From positions 2,838,995-2,902,994 of the forward strand of contig NZ_CP021023.1 of NCBI RefSeq assembly GCF_002117005.1: a stretch of DNA of 64,000 bases, given 5' to 3'. Numbering within the stretch: position 1 is the first letter of the stretch; each line of letters opens with the position of its first letter. Positions 53,954 to 62,683 of the stretch are shown here, piece after piece. Origin of the DNA: Sedimentisphaera salicampi (GTDB lineage Bacteria > Planctomycetota > Phycisphaerae > Sedimentisphaerales > Sedimentisphaeraceae). The notes beneath the pieces are model-generated. The model worked only from the letters and a program-made list of their open reading frames with translations, ran no database searches and was not told where the DNA came from. Both the position numbers and the translations under genes were made by a program.

Positions 53954-55756
53954 CTAAAGGCCTCGAGACATACTCATGAGGAATTCTGCGTTGCTGTTGG
54001 TTTTTGCAAGGCGCGTCTTCAGCAGTTCTACCGCCTCTACGGGCGTCATCTCGCTGAGAACCTTGCGCAGACGGTAAACAAGCTCAAGCTCGTCGCTGCC
54101 TATAAGCAGTTCTTCCCGCCTTGTTCCGCTTCGTCCAATGTCGATAGCGGGGAATATCCTCTTCTCAATAAGCCTGCGGTTTAGATGGATTTCCATATTG
54201 CCTGTAGCCTTGAATTCCTCAAAGATTACTTCATCCATCTTCGAGCCTGTATCCACAAGCGCAGTGGCAAATATCGATAGAGACCCGCCTTCCTCAACGT
54301 TCCTCGCTGCTCCGAAGAATCGCTTCGGCATCTGCATGGCGTTGGCATCAACGCCGCCTGTGAGGATCTTGCCGCTGTGAGGCATTTCCGTATTGTAAGC
54401 CCTTGCCAGCCTTGTGATTGAGTCGAGAAGGATTACTACATCCTCACCGAACTCAACACGCCTCTTGGCCTTCTCTATTACCATCTCAGCTACCTGACAA
54501 TGCCTTGAAGGCGGCTCGTCAAACGTTGAGCTGATAACTTCCACATCATCCTTAACTTTGCGTTTGAAGTCTGTTACCTCTTCAGGCCGCTCGTCAATCA
54601 GAAGCACTATTATCCGTACATTAGGGTAGTTCGTACTCACTGCATTACACATCTTCTGCATAAGCACGGTTTTACCAGTACGAGGCGGAGCCACAAGCAA
54701 GCCTCTCTGCCCCTTGCCTATAGGCGTAACAAGGTCAATTATACGAGTGCTGAGCTCTTGAGGGTCTGTTTCGAGAATGAAACGCTCTTCAGGGTGAAGA
54801 GGCGTAAGATCCCTGAAAACCACCCTGTCTTTGAGCTGGTCTGGGTCGTAGAAGTTAATTGCCTCAACCTTGAGCAGGGCAAAGTATTTTTCATTGTCTT
54901 TCGGCGGCCTTATCTGCCCCTGCACAATGTTCCCGCTGCGAAGCCCGAAACGCCTTATCTGAGATGGAGATACGTAGATGTCATCCGGGCTGGAAAGGTA
55001 GTTGTATTTAGGATTTCTCAAAAAGCCGAAGTTGTCCGGGAGGATTTCAAGAACGCCTTCGCCGTAGTAGAGCCCGCTTTCAGAAATACGCTGACGCAGA
55101 ATCTTGAAAACCAGATTCTGCTTTGGAAGGCCAATATAATCCTCAAGCCCCTCTTCGCGGGCAAGTTCCTGAAGCTCTTTTACTGTAAGGTTCTGCAGTT
55201 CGGTTAAGAAGAGCTTACCCTTCTTGATCCGTTCATATTTGTCGTGGGCGGATTCTTTGCGCTTGCCGTTGCGTGAGCCGTTAGACCGCCCGTTCCGGCT
55301 CTTCGGTGTGTATCCCCGGCTGTAACCACGCTGCGCCTTGCCGTCCTCTGAGCTCCTGCTGCTTCTGGCAATGCGGGTGCGTTCTGTCTTCTGCTGCTCA
55401 TCTGAGCTCTCTTCGCTGCCCTTTTCTTCTGTCTTTTCGCTTTCCGGCTTTGCGGGTGTAAGCGTTTCTTCAAGGTCAACCTGATCAGAGGAGAAGGTTT
55501 CCGGCGCGGAGTAATCCTCAGCCTGCTCATTATTCTCCGGGCTCACATCTTTTTCCTCAGGCTGTTTTTCAGCAGTTTTCTTTTTCGCAGCCTTTTTCTT
55601 TGATGCGGCTTTAGTGGCTTTTTTCGTAGCCTTTTTAGTAGTTTTCTTGGTTGTACGTTTCTTGGTGGTTTTTTTGGTTGTCCCTTCTGTTTGTTCAGAG
55701 GGAGTTTCCGGGTTGTTCTGTTCCATTTGCGAATCGTTAAAATTTTCGTCTGTCAT
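53954..55756 (-). CDS. rho: Transcription termination factor Rho with lysine-rich N-terminal extension
   Basis: Rho is a hexameric RNA helicase that ends transcription. From about residue 185 the standard Rho is present: RNA-binding CSD ([35 protein letters not shown]), Walker [13 protein letters not shown], Walker [16 protein letters not shown] and the R-loop [14 protein letters not shown]. The first 185 residues are an extra low-complexity region: KKTTKK/KKATKK repeats (about 27-70), an acidic stretch (70-130), then an Arg/Gly/Ser part. Similar basic/acidic insertions occur in Rho of high-GC Gram-positives, Bacteroidota and planctomycetes and can add RNA binding. AAGGAG precedes the ATG. 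coaE lies 115 bases upstream. Confidence 0.96.
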   Translation of the reverse strand: MTDENFNDSQMEQNNPETPSEQTEGTTKKTTKKRTTKKTTKKATKKATKAASKKKAAKKKTAEKQPEEKDVSPENNEQAEDYSAPETFSSDQVDLEETLTPAKPESEKTEEKGSEESSDEQQKTERTRIARSSRSSEDGKAQRGYSRGYTPKSRNGRSNGSRNGKRKESAHDKYERIKKGKLFLTELQNLTVKELQELAREEGLEDYIGLPKQNLVFKILRQRISESGLYYGEGVLEILPDNFGFLRNPKYNYLSSPDDIYVSPSQIRRFGLRSGNIVQGQIRPPKDNEKYFALLKVEAINFYDPDQLKDRVVFRDLTPLHPEERFILETDPQELSTRIIDLVTPIGKGQRGLLVAPPRTGKTVLMQKMCNAVSTNYPNVRIIVLLIDERPEEVTDFKRKVKDDVEVISSTFDEPPSRHCQVAEMVIEKAKRRVEFGEDVVILLDSITRLARAYNTEMPHSGKILTGGVDANAMQMPKRFFGAARNVEEGGSLSIFATALVDTGSKMDEVIFEEFKATGNMEIHLNRRLIEKRIFPAIDIGRSGTRREELLIGSDELELVYRLRKVLSEMTPVEAVELLKTRLAKTNSNAEFLMSMSRGL

Positions 55757-55870
55757 ACTTGCTCCTTAGGCGATAGACATAACCTTTGAATATGAATGGT
55801 ATGTTATTTTTTGTTCCTAAAACTTAAAATTGACTTATAAGCTAAATTTCAGTCGGCGATTAAAAGCTCA

Positions 55871-56500
55871 TTACTTTTTCCCGCTCATTATTTCTGTGAG
55901 GATTTGTTCAATTTGAGGGACCAACTTCTCTTCCCCTAATGAATTGTTCACAATCTTATAATTAGCAATATTTTTCTTTTTGTCCAGTAAAATTTGATTT
56001 TTTTCTCTCATTTCGAGTTCTTTTTCGCTGAGCCCGCTGCGATGTTTTACCCTTTTCCGCCTCACAGCCTTATTAGCCTCTATATAAATGAGGTAATCAC
56101 AGTCCTTTTCAAGCCCCTTCTCCAGAAGAAGCGGGATATCATAAATTATCGCTCTGCATGAGGCAGAATCCTTCAGTTTTTCTTTCTGAGTTTCAATCTC
56201 TTCCAAAACTGCCTTATGTGTTATTGAATTAAGTTTTTCCAGCTTTTCGTCATCTGCAAAAACCTGCTCAGCGAGATATTTTCTGTTAATCGTGCCACCG
56301 GCCGCTGCTTCACTGCCGAAGTTTTTCTCTATTTCCAGTTTCAGTCTTTCTGAATCTCTGTACAGCTTAGCAACTATCTCATCAGCATTTATCACCACGC
56401 AGCCAAGCCTGCTGAAGATTTGGGCAGCAAAGCTCTTGCCTGCCCCTATTCCTCCAAGAAGCCCGATTACTGGTGTTTGTGATTTTTTAGAAGAGCTCAC
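55871..56500 (-). CDS. coaE: Dephospho-CoA kinase
   Basis: CoaE performs the last step of CoA synthesis, phosphorylating the ribose 3'-OH of dephospho-CoA. The 209-residue protein has the P-loop GGIGAGKS (16-23), the NADEIVAKLY motif, a DIPLLLEKG segment and the RVKHRSGLSEKE lid. Its start overlaps the BatE reading frame by 14 bases, so it is likely translated from the Bat transcript. Confidence 0.95.
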   Translation of the reverse strand: MSSSKKSQTPVIGLLGGIGAGKSFAAQIFSRLGCVVINADEIVAKLYRDSERLKLEIEKNFGSEAAAGGTINRKYLAEQVFADDEKLEKLNSITHKAVLEEIETQKEKLKDSASCRAIIYDIPLLLEKGLEKDCDYLIYIEANKAVRRKRVKHRSGLSEKELEMREKNQILLDKKKNIANYKIVNNSLGEEKLVPQIEQILTEIMSGKK

Positions 56501-57278
56501 AGTCTTTCCTTTTCACCCAGGCAATGCTGTCGTCCGGGAAGCCGGCTTTAATCCAGTCTTCCCTAACCTCAAGCACATCAAATTCTGTCCCGCTGTGAAG
56601 AGGGGTCTCAAACGCCTTTTTGTAAACCTCTCCATTACCCTTTCGTGCTACAGTCTTATCTGCTGTGATCACGCCTTCGCTGTTATCCTGCTGTGATATG
56701 CCTAATCCTGCTGATACCCCAAAGCAGACCAGCAGAAAAATCAATACACATAATGAAGGCCAAAATCCTGGAAATGCAGGACAGCTCAGCCTGATCGAAA
56801 TTAGAATGATAAGCACAGAAACAAGTAAGAGAGCCGCATAAAAACGTGTCTTTAATGAGAAGTCTTTATGCCAGAAAAATATATTGGAAGCGATAATATT
56901 TTCTGGATTTGGGTCTATCTTGTCAAGCCTGAGATTTCTAGCAGCTGAAAGATTTTTCTGCACCGCCCGGCTGCGGGGATTAAGCCTTTCTGCCTTGCGG
57001 TAGTTTAGGATCGCTCTTCCGATGTCTCCTGCAAGGAAGTAGCAGTTGCCAATGTTCAAATACAGCTTGTGATTTTTCGCTCCCGCTTCTGCCGCTTTTT
57101 CGTATAGTTTAGCTGCTTTCAAATAAAGCTTTTGAGAATTCTCCGCTGAATTGGCCTGTTCGAATGCGGTTTCCGCTTTTTCTGCAAGCTTTTCCGTCGA
57201 AGCTGAAATCTCATTGCCAAAAGCAGGGACTAAAAGAGAAAGAAAAATCGCTGCAATTAAAAATTTCAACGCTTTCAC
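56487..57278 (-). CDS. batE: BatE-like protein: TPR, two TM helices, SH3-like domain
   Basis: This is the last Bat-type protein of the operon. It has a signal peptide/anchor (about 4-22), two TPR units (LYEKAAEAGAKNHKLYLNIGNCYFLAGDIGRAILNYRKAERLNP, about 55-105), two TM helices (about 145-190), and a C-terminal SH3-like domain (VLEVREDWIKAGFPDDSIAWVKR). I use GTG 57278 as start; GGAGG lies 8 bases upstream, and the GTG shares bases with the batD stop (GTGA). An upstream ATG at 57317 lies inside batD. Confidence 0.8.
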   Translation of the reverse strand: MKALKFLIAAIFLSLLVPAFGNEISASTEKLAEKAETAFEQANSAENSQKLYLKAAKLYEKAAEAGAKNHKLYLNIGNCYFLAGDIGRAILNYRKAERLNPRSRAVQKNLSAARNLRLDKIDPNPENIIASNIFFWHKDFSLKTRFYAALLLVSVLIILISIRLSCPAFPGFWPSLCVLIFLLVCFGVSAGLGISQQDNSEGVITADKTVARKGNGEVYKKAFETPLHSGTEFDVLEVREDWIKAGFPDDSIAWVKRKDCELF

Positions 57279-59104
57279 TTTTCTAACCTCCTCAGTATTC
57301 TCAGAGCATCTCTGCACCAGTTTTTGTCAAAAGCCCCGCCTGAAGGGCTGTAAAGGCAGGCCTGAGCATTGTTGAGGATTTCGCTGAGCCTCTGACTGTC
57401 TTCCTCGCCTGCGGAAATTTCAGCCTTTTCTTTGCAGTCTTCAGGCGTTATAGAGCCTGCCGGCACATCAAATTTGAGAGAAAAATATTCGCATATTCCG
57501 CTTGAAAGCTCCTGCCTTGCCTCTTCATCCGGCAAAGACTGAGCCTTTTTAATTCGTCTTGAGGCAATCTTCAGGGCATTTCGTTTGAGCCTTTGTTTTT
57601 TCTTTTCCTCGCTCTGACCGAAGAAAATACGGAAAGCTGCTGAACCTGTGAGAAGCACAGCTGGAAATCCCCATATGACCAAAGATGCTGGGCTGAGAAG
57701 TTCTCTTGTGAGATTGAATTTTTCGTTATATACAATTTCATCAGCGGGAAAGTTTTCGCTGATTCCCCCCTTTACGCTCTTAACTTCACTGCCCACCGGC
57801 TCATCTTCCATACCTTCAATATCCTTCAGGGTTATGTTTTTAGTCGGCTTAACGTCTATAGGGATTGGCTTGCTTTTTGTAGTTTTATACTCGCCTGTTT
57901 CTGTATTGAAAAAACTAATCTCAACCGGCGGAATCTCGCTTACCTTATCTGTTTTGGTTCTGATTGTCTGGGTGAAGGTTTTGGAATCAGCAGAAATTTT
58001 CGGGCTGGATTTTTCTGAAGGGATAATGAAATTATCGCTGAATTCGGGAATCTTTGAAAGTTCAGGCCATTCAACGGGTTTCAGATATTTGCCCTGCACC
58101 TTTATTTTCAGGGTAATGGGGTCGCCTTCTTTCATCTCCACTGGACTGGCCTGTGTTGTGATCTTGTATTCTCCTACCAGACCGCTGAAATTAGCAGGTC
58201 TGCCCTTTTCTGGGAGCGGCTTTACATTAATGGAAATATTCTCTGCCTCAGCCGCAAATACGCCATAGTTGTATCTGCGTCCGAAGAATGAACCTCCGTT
58301 CCTGTTCACCGATACCGCTATTTTGCAGGTGATTCCAGGCTTGCCCAGATTGATTTTCCCTGCAGAATTTGGGATTAGGATTTTCGAAAAAGTAACCTTA
58401 ACGCTTGAAAGACCGTTATGCTCTGCTGAAGTTTGGAGTATGCCGGTAGTAAGGCCGTTTATTTCCATTTCTTCCTTTGCGTTCTTGTCTATGTTGCTCT
58501 GCTCTACAGTAACGAGAGGATGGTCGAATGCCGGCACGGAGAAATTCAGGTCTCTCACTAAATTTCTCTGCAGGAGCTGCTTCTTTATATACCAGCTGCA
58601 AGTAAGCTCCACAGGCTCCCCTACAAAGCATTCCTCTTTGGAAACAACCGCCTCAATATCCATCCTTTCGTCTTTTTGGGGCTCCTTGGCGGTGAAGCTA
58701 AGGCTTTGGGTTTCGTATTTCTTCCCTTCAACCTCAATTTTTACCGGCGAAACAGTATGTCTGCCTGCCTTCTGGGCAGTAAGCCGATAGGAGATGGTGA
58801 ATTTTTTGCTCACCCTCTCACGTCTCTTCCCGTTTATAATCGTAATAGACCTTCTCGATTCATCAGACATTGAAGGCCCCTCCGGCGAGAATTCCTGCAG
58901 ACTGGAGCTGTCTATAACTTCTCCGCCTGCTGCTCCCTCTACAGTTATCTGATAGATAAAATCCTGACCGGTGTACACGCTTTCACTGCTTATCTCTGCG
59001 TTTACCTCCACCTCACCGGCGACAGGGGAACAAAATGCCCCAAGGCAAACAAAAAAAGTGCATATAAGAATTTTTAAAGACCAAATTTCTGGACGGCCAA
59101 ACAT
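57275..59104 (-). CDS. batD: BatD (oxygen tolerance) protein
   Basis: The 609-residue protein has a signal peptide (about 8-30) and several Ig-like/beta-sandwich repeats (VEVNAEISSESVYTGQDFIYQITVEG, VEGKKYETQ, VSKEECFVGEPVELTCSWYI). One TM helix lies near residue 475-490, followed by a charged cytoplasmic tail. This is the BatD architecture. Bat proteins (Bacteroides aerotolerance) form a membrane complex with VWA proteins and MoxR ATPases; their exact function is unresolved. It ends in a GTGA overlap with batE. Confidence 0.88.
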   Translation of the reverse strand: MFGRPEIWSLKILICTFFVCLGAFCSPVAGEVEVNAEISSESVYTGQDFIYQITVEGAAGGEVIDSSSLQEFSPEGPSMSDESRRSITIINGKRRERVSKKFTISYRLTAQKAGRHTVSPVKIEVEGKKYETQSLSFTAKEPQKDERMDIEAVVSKEECFVGEPVELTCSWYIKKQLLQRNLVRDLNFSVPAFDHPLVTVEQSNIDKNAKEEMEINGLTTGILQTSAEHNGLSSVKVTFSKILIPNSAGKINLGKPGITCKIAVSVNRNGGSFFGRRYNYGVFAAEAENISINVKPLPEKGRPANFSGLVGEYKITTQASPVEMKEGDPITLKIKVQGKYLKPVEWPELSKIPEFSDNFIIPSEKSSPKISADSKTFTQTIRTKTDKVSEIPPVEISFFNTETGEYKTTKSKPIPIDVKPTKNITLKDIEGMEDEPVGSEVKSVKGGISENFPADEIVYNEKFNLTRELLSPASLVIWGFPAVLLTGSAAFRIFFGQSEEKKKQRLKRNALKIASRRIKKAQSLPDEEARQELSSGICEYFSLKFDVPAGSITPEDCKEKAEISAGEEDSQRLSEILNNAQACLYSPSGGAFDKNWCRDALRILRRLEK

Positions 59105-59107
59105 TTG

Positions 59108-60013
59108 CTACCAATCCTTTTCAACTTGTATTCGTTCTCTTCGGGCTTTAATTCTCTCTTTTTTCAATTTCTTCTCTCTTTGAAGAATCTCTCTGGCGAT
59201 TTTCTCCGCCTTTTCTTTTGCCAGTTTCTTTTTTTGCTTATTCATTTTCTCAGCCTGCTTTTGCTCATCACTGTTCTGCTGGTTTTCTTTATTCTTCTGC
59301 TCAGCTGAGTTCTGCTGCTTTTGCTGCTCGGATTTCTGCTTATCTTGAGAATCCTGCTTCTTGGTTTGCTGCTGATCTTGCGAATCATTATTTTCAGATT
59401 GTTTGTTCTGTTTTTCGCTCTGTTTGTCCTGCTGCTGTTCTTTGTTTTTTTCGGATTCTTTTTCCTTATCTTCGTTCTTGTCGGAATTTTGTTTCTTCTT
59501 CTGCTGCTTTTTTTGCTGTTGTTTCTTGATATCTTCCAATATCTTCTGGTATCTTTTAGCTATCTCAAGGCCCTTGTTTTTCTGCTTCCCGCTTAATTTT
59601 TTCAGTCTGCTTTTGCTCCTTTTCAGCATCTCAAGCTTTTCTTCAACCTGCTGCTGATTGAGATTTGAATCGGGGCTAACCCCCTTAACCCCCTCTTTGA
59701 GCTGCTGAAAGCCAAGCTGGGTGTTTGCCTTTTCTATCAGTTCTCTGTTTTTTGATTCGCTGAGAATTTCCCTTAGCAGATTAAACCCCTCTTCAGTGCT
59801 GCCGCTCTTGAGTTTTGCGGCTGCAAGATTATATTTGGCGTATTCAGATTCGGGGTTATTCTCCAGAACCTGAGAATAAATTTTCTCTGCCTCGCTGATT
59901 TTTCCGCTTTTATAAAGCTCATTTGCCTTGCTGATTTCCCCTCTTTCACCGCCGGCCGAGATGGAGGCAGTCAGTAATAAAGCAGAGATTATTGTTTTTA
60001 TATAAACGGTCAT
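59108..60013 (-). CDS. batC: BatC-like TPR protein with Gln/Lys low-complexity tail
   Basis: It has a signal peptide (about 1-21) and about three TPR units (ANELYKSGKISEAEKIYSQVLENNPESEYAKYNLAAAKLKSG). From about residue 155 to the end it is dominated by Gln, Lys, Glu, Asn and Ser (QQKKQQKKKQNSDKNEDKE style) and finishes with a basic helix (KKERIKARRERIQVEKDW). This combination is seen in BatC. The ATG overlaps the VWA gene's stop (ATGA), and batD follows by three bases. Confidence 0.85.
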   Translation of the reverse strand: MTVYIKTIISALLLTASISAGGERGEISKANELYKSGKISEAEKIYSQVLENNPESEYAKYNLAAAKLKSGSTEEGFNLLREILSESKNRELIEKANTQLGFQQLKEGVKGVSPDSNLNQQQVEEKLEMLKRSKSRLKKLSGKQKNKGLEIAKRYQKILEDIKKQQQKKQQKKKQNSDKNEDKEKESEKNKEQQQDKQSEKQNKQSENNDSQDQQQTKKQDSQDKQKSEQQKQQNSAEQKNKENQQNSDEQKQAEKMNKQKKKLAKEKAEKIAREILQREKKLKKERIKARRERIQVEKDW

Positions 60014-61026
60014 AGCTTCTTCCTGCGTTTATCCGATATTACAGCTTCAATGCCCAGAAACGCAAATGCGCCAAGCAGGAATATCTGAAACTTTTCCTCG
60101 TATTCAATACGTTCGCTTTCCTCAAGATTTCTTTTCCTGCTTGAGGCGATTATTCCCTCATAAATTTCGCCCAAATTGAATGTTCCAGTTTCAACGGGTA
60201 TATATTTACCTTTTGAGCTTGCCATCGCCGTTTTCCTGAGCGTTTCGTCGTGAAGTTTAGACCAAACCTGATTTCCATTGTATTCTAAAAATTTCTTTTC
60301 GCCAGTATCCTCATCATAAATAGGTATCCTCGCACCCTGCTGCTTGTCTCCAAGGCCTGCTGCGATAATCCTTATTCCCTGTTCTCCGGCAGCAGCAGCT
60401 GCCTTAACAGGCATACTTGATTCCAAGTCTCCTCCGTCGGTTATTAGTATTATGTCCTTGAAATCCTTTCCGCTCTGGTCGAACACTTCCTCCGAGGCCA
60501 TTCTTATCGCATCCCCTAAATTTGTGCCTCCCCTTTTTGAGGTTTTCGTGGTAATCTCATCGAGAACGAGCCTGAGAAATCCGTAATCCTGAGTTAACGG
60601 GCATTTAACTTCCGCATCCCCTGCAAATGCCACAAGCCCGATTCTGTCTCCTTTAATCTTTTCGATTAGGTCTTTTACCGCCAGTTTTGCACGTTCCAGT
60701 CTGTTTGGCTTGAGGTCTTCAGCAAGCATTGATCTGGATATATCCAGCAGAACAACTACATCCCTCCCGCGATTTTGAACCGGTTTAACGCTCGCATTCC
60801 AGCGCGGCCGGGCAAGTGCGGTTATTATCAGCGCAAGGGCAAATATCACCAGCAGCCATTTCGTAAACCGTTTTGACGGTGCTGCATCTTTATTGAGGTA
60901 TTTAGTAAGATTTTTGTCTGCTGCGCGTCTGAGCAGGGCTGCTTTTCGTGATGCACTGAAAATAATCAGCGGTATCACAAGCAGCGGTATAATAAATAAA
61001 AGAAGAAGATAGTCCTCATTAACCAT
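60010..61026 (-). CDS. BatA/BatB-like VWA-domain membrane protein
   Basis: The 338-residue protein has two N-terminal TM helices (about 6-24 and 57-72), a VWA domain (about 88-275), and a C-terminal TM helix (FLLGAFAFLGIEAVI). The MIDAS metal site is complete: DISRS (Asp95, Ser97, Ser99), a Thr in KRGGTNLGD, and an Asp in ITDGGD. This is the BatA/BatB architecture; only one VWA protein is present here instead of the usual pair. It is the first gene of the run and is divergent from the gene at 61219, so moxR and the DUF58 gene that usually precede are absent. Confidence 0.88.
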   Translation of the reverse strand: MVNEDYLLLLFIIPLLVIPLIIFSASRKAALLRRAADKNLTKYLNKDAAPSKRFTKWLLVIFALALIITALARPRWNASVKPVQNRGRDVVVLLDISRSMLAEDLKPNRLERAKLAVKDLIEKIKGDRIGLVAFAGDAEVKCPLTQDYGFLRLVLDEITTKTSKRGGTNLGDAIRMASEEVFDQSGKDFKDIILITDGGDLESSMPVKAAAAAGEQGIRIIAAGLGDKQQGARIPIYDEDTGEKKFLEYNGNQVWSKLHDETLRKTAMASSKGKYIPVETGTFNLGEIYEGIIASSRKRNLEESERIEYEEKFQIFLLGAFAFLGIEAVISDKRRKKL

Positions 61027-61218
61027 CGCAAGACCTAAACAATTATTAGATTCTCTATTCAGCTACAGCAATTTATCGCTGCAGCCGCAGAAAGTATATA
61101 ATTTTAGATGTTTCTGACAACCCGCAGGCAATTAAAAATATTTTTTGAAATAAACCCCTTGATAGGTTCGTCTGTTATGCCAGTTCTACAATTTAATATT
61201 TTTGAAAGGAGATTTACC

Positions 61219-62205
61219 ATGAAAGCAAAACTTTTAACAATCTTTATTTTGCTGTTTTCAGCGGCTTTATTTGCCAATCCGCAACAGGATTGGGGCAAGA
61301 AGAAGCACTGGGAGCCCGAGAGAGGCCAAGCCGGGCCATATATCCAGCAGAGGATGCAGCAGCAAAGAAAAATGCACCGTTTTCAGCCTCAAGCCCAGCA
61401 GAACTGGCGCAGGCAGGCGCCTCAGTACCGTCGTTATCAGCAGCAGAGAATGCCGTCTCCAAGGGCTTATCAATATCGCCAGCCCAGACAATATTTCCAA
61501 GGCCCACAGCCTGCTGAACGATTCAATAAGCAGCGTTTCTTTGAAGCTGTAAAGAGAAGGGCAGTTCAGAACCCGGAATTCCGCAAAAAACTTCGTAAAA
61601 AACTGATGAGCAAGGCTTGGCACGCGGACAGCTCTGATGAGAAGTGCTTAAAGGAAGAAGGCAAATGCCCTCAGGATGAAAGATGGGGAAAGAGAAGCAA
61701 AAAGCAGCAGGGAAGATTTGAAGGAAAGCAGGGTTTCCGGCCCCGCAGATATGAGCCAATGCAGGGGCAGCAATTCCGCGGCGAAAGAGGCTTCAGGAAA
61801 CAAAAGAATTTCGCTCCAAGGCAGGGCGGCGATGAAAGACGTATGCAAACCCCGATGCCTTATGCCGGAAAAGACCGTGCCCGTGCTATGATGAAGGGCA
61901 GAATGATGGATAGGCCTGTAAAATTCAAATGTCCCCACTGCGGAAGGATGATCACAAAAGAGATGATTATGGAAAATCGCAGAGAGGCTCATAATCAAGG
62001 CTGGAAGCAAAAGAAAAATTACGGCAGCGACCACCAAGCACGCAAAGCCCGCAAGGGCGAGATGAAAAAAGATTGCGATAAAGCTGATGACCACAAGATG
62101 AAGGCCAAGCGTTATCGTGATAAAGATGATTGCGACGACAAAAAATGGGATGATTCTGATGAAAAGAAGAAAAGACAGAGGGGTAAACATCACAAGAGAA
62201 ACTAA
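61219..62205 (+). CDS. Exported basic protein with CPHC motif, unknown function
   Basis: I do not recognise this protein. The ATG at 61219 has AAAGGAG 7 bases upstream and gives 328 residues with a signal peptide (LLTIFILLFSAALFA). The body is rich in Gln, Arg, Lys and Pro (QQRMQQQRKMHRFQPQAQQ), with a possible helical segment EAVKRRAVQNPEFRKKLRKKL. A CPHCGRM element (about 238-244) resembles half of a zinc knuckle or a redox CxxC, and the second half is missing. The tail alternates Lys and Asp (KKDCDKADDHKMKAKRYRDKDD). It is divergent from the Bat operon, so the two may share a control region. A strong terminator follows. Confidence 0.75.
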   Translation: MKAKLLTIFILLFSAALFANPQQDWGKKKHWEPERGQAGPYIQQRMQQQRKMHRFQPQAQQNWRRQAPQYRRYQQQRMPSPRAYQYRQPRQYFQGPQPAERFNKQRFFEAVKRRAVQNPEFRKKLRKKLMSKAWHADSSDEKCLKEEGKCPQDERWGKRSKKQQGRFEGKQGFRPRRYEPMQGQQFRGERGFRKQKNFAPRQGGDERRMQTPMPYAGKDRARAMMKGRMMDRPVKFKCPHCGRMITKEMIMENRREAHNQGWKQKKNYGSDHQARKARKGEMKKDCDKADDHKMKAKRYRDKDDCDDKKWDDSDEKKKRQRGKHHKRN

Positions 62206-62249
62206 AAATTTCAAATAAAGCCTTTTTTCATAGCTGTATATCCAGCAAT

Positions 62250-62280
62250 AGCCGCCGGCAAAAAGCCGACGGCTTTTTTT
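62250..62280 (+). terminator. Intrinsic terminator of the basic exported protein gene
   Basis: AGCCGCCGGC (62250-62259) pairs with GCCGACGGCT (62265-62274) with one mismatch, then TTTTTT. Confidence 0.9.
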
Positions 62281-62683
62281 ATTACCCTAAATCCTTAAAA
62301 GATGACTTTCTTACCAGCTCACCGATTGCTTAGGTTTTTTATGCCTGTCCATACAATGAGTTAAGGTATTTTTTATAGGCAATTGTTTGTTCGATTTTTT
62401 TTTATTTTTTTTTCGTAAAAATTAAGCACCTTCGGATAGAAGCTATTAAGAGGCCGGCGGAAACAGGCTTCCAAAAAAATTAAGTTTGTTAATAGGTTAA
62501 GCCGAGTTGGCTGAGCAGTTAACGGGAAAAATATTTTGATTAGTTCTCAAAATTGGTTGATAAAAAGTTGCCGCAAATCTTTCGGTTCGCAGCCGCAGAC
62601 CTGCGGCAGTCTTTGTTTCGTTGAAGGCGTCGTCGTTCGACGCTTAGAAGTAATGTTTTAATCTTATTTCGGAGGCAATGAAA
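62281..62683. other. Intergenic region before the Ig-domain gene
   Basis: About 400 bases have no supported ORF. A T-rich patch lies at 62396-62411. CCGCAGACCTGCGG (62601-62614) is a short palindrome, and GGCGTCGTCGTTCGACGC at 62627-62644 also has a small stem. These could belong to an untranslated leader; I recognise no known riboswitch. Confidence 0.4.
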
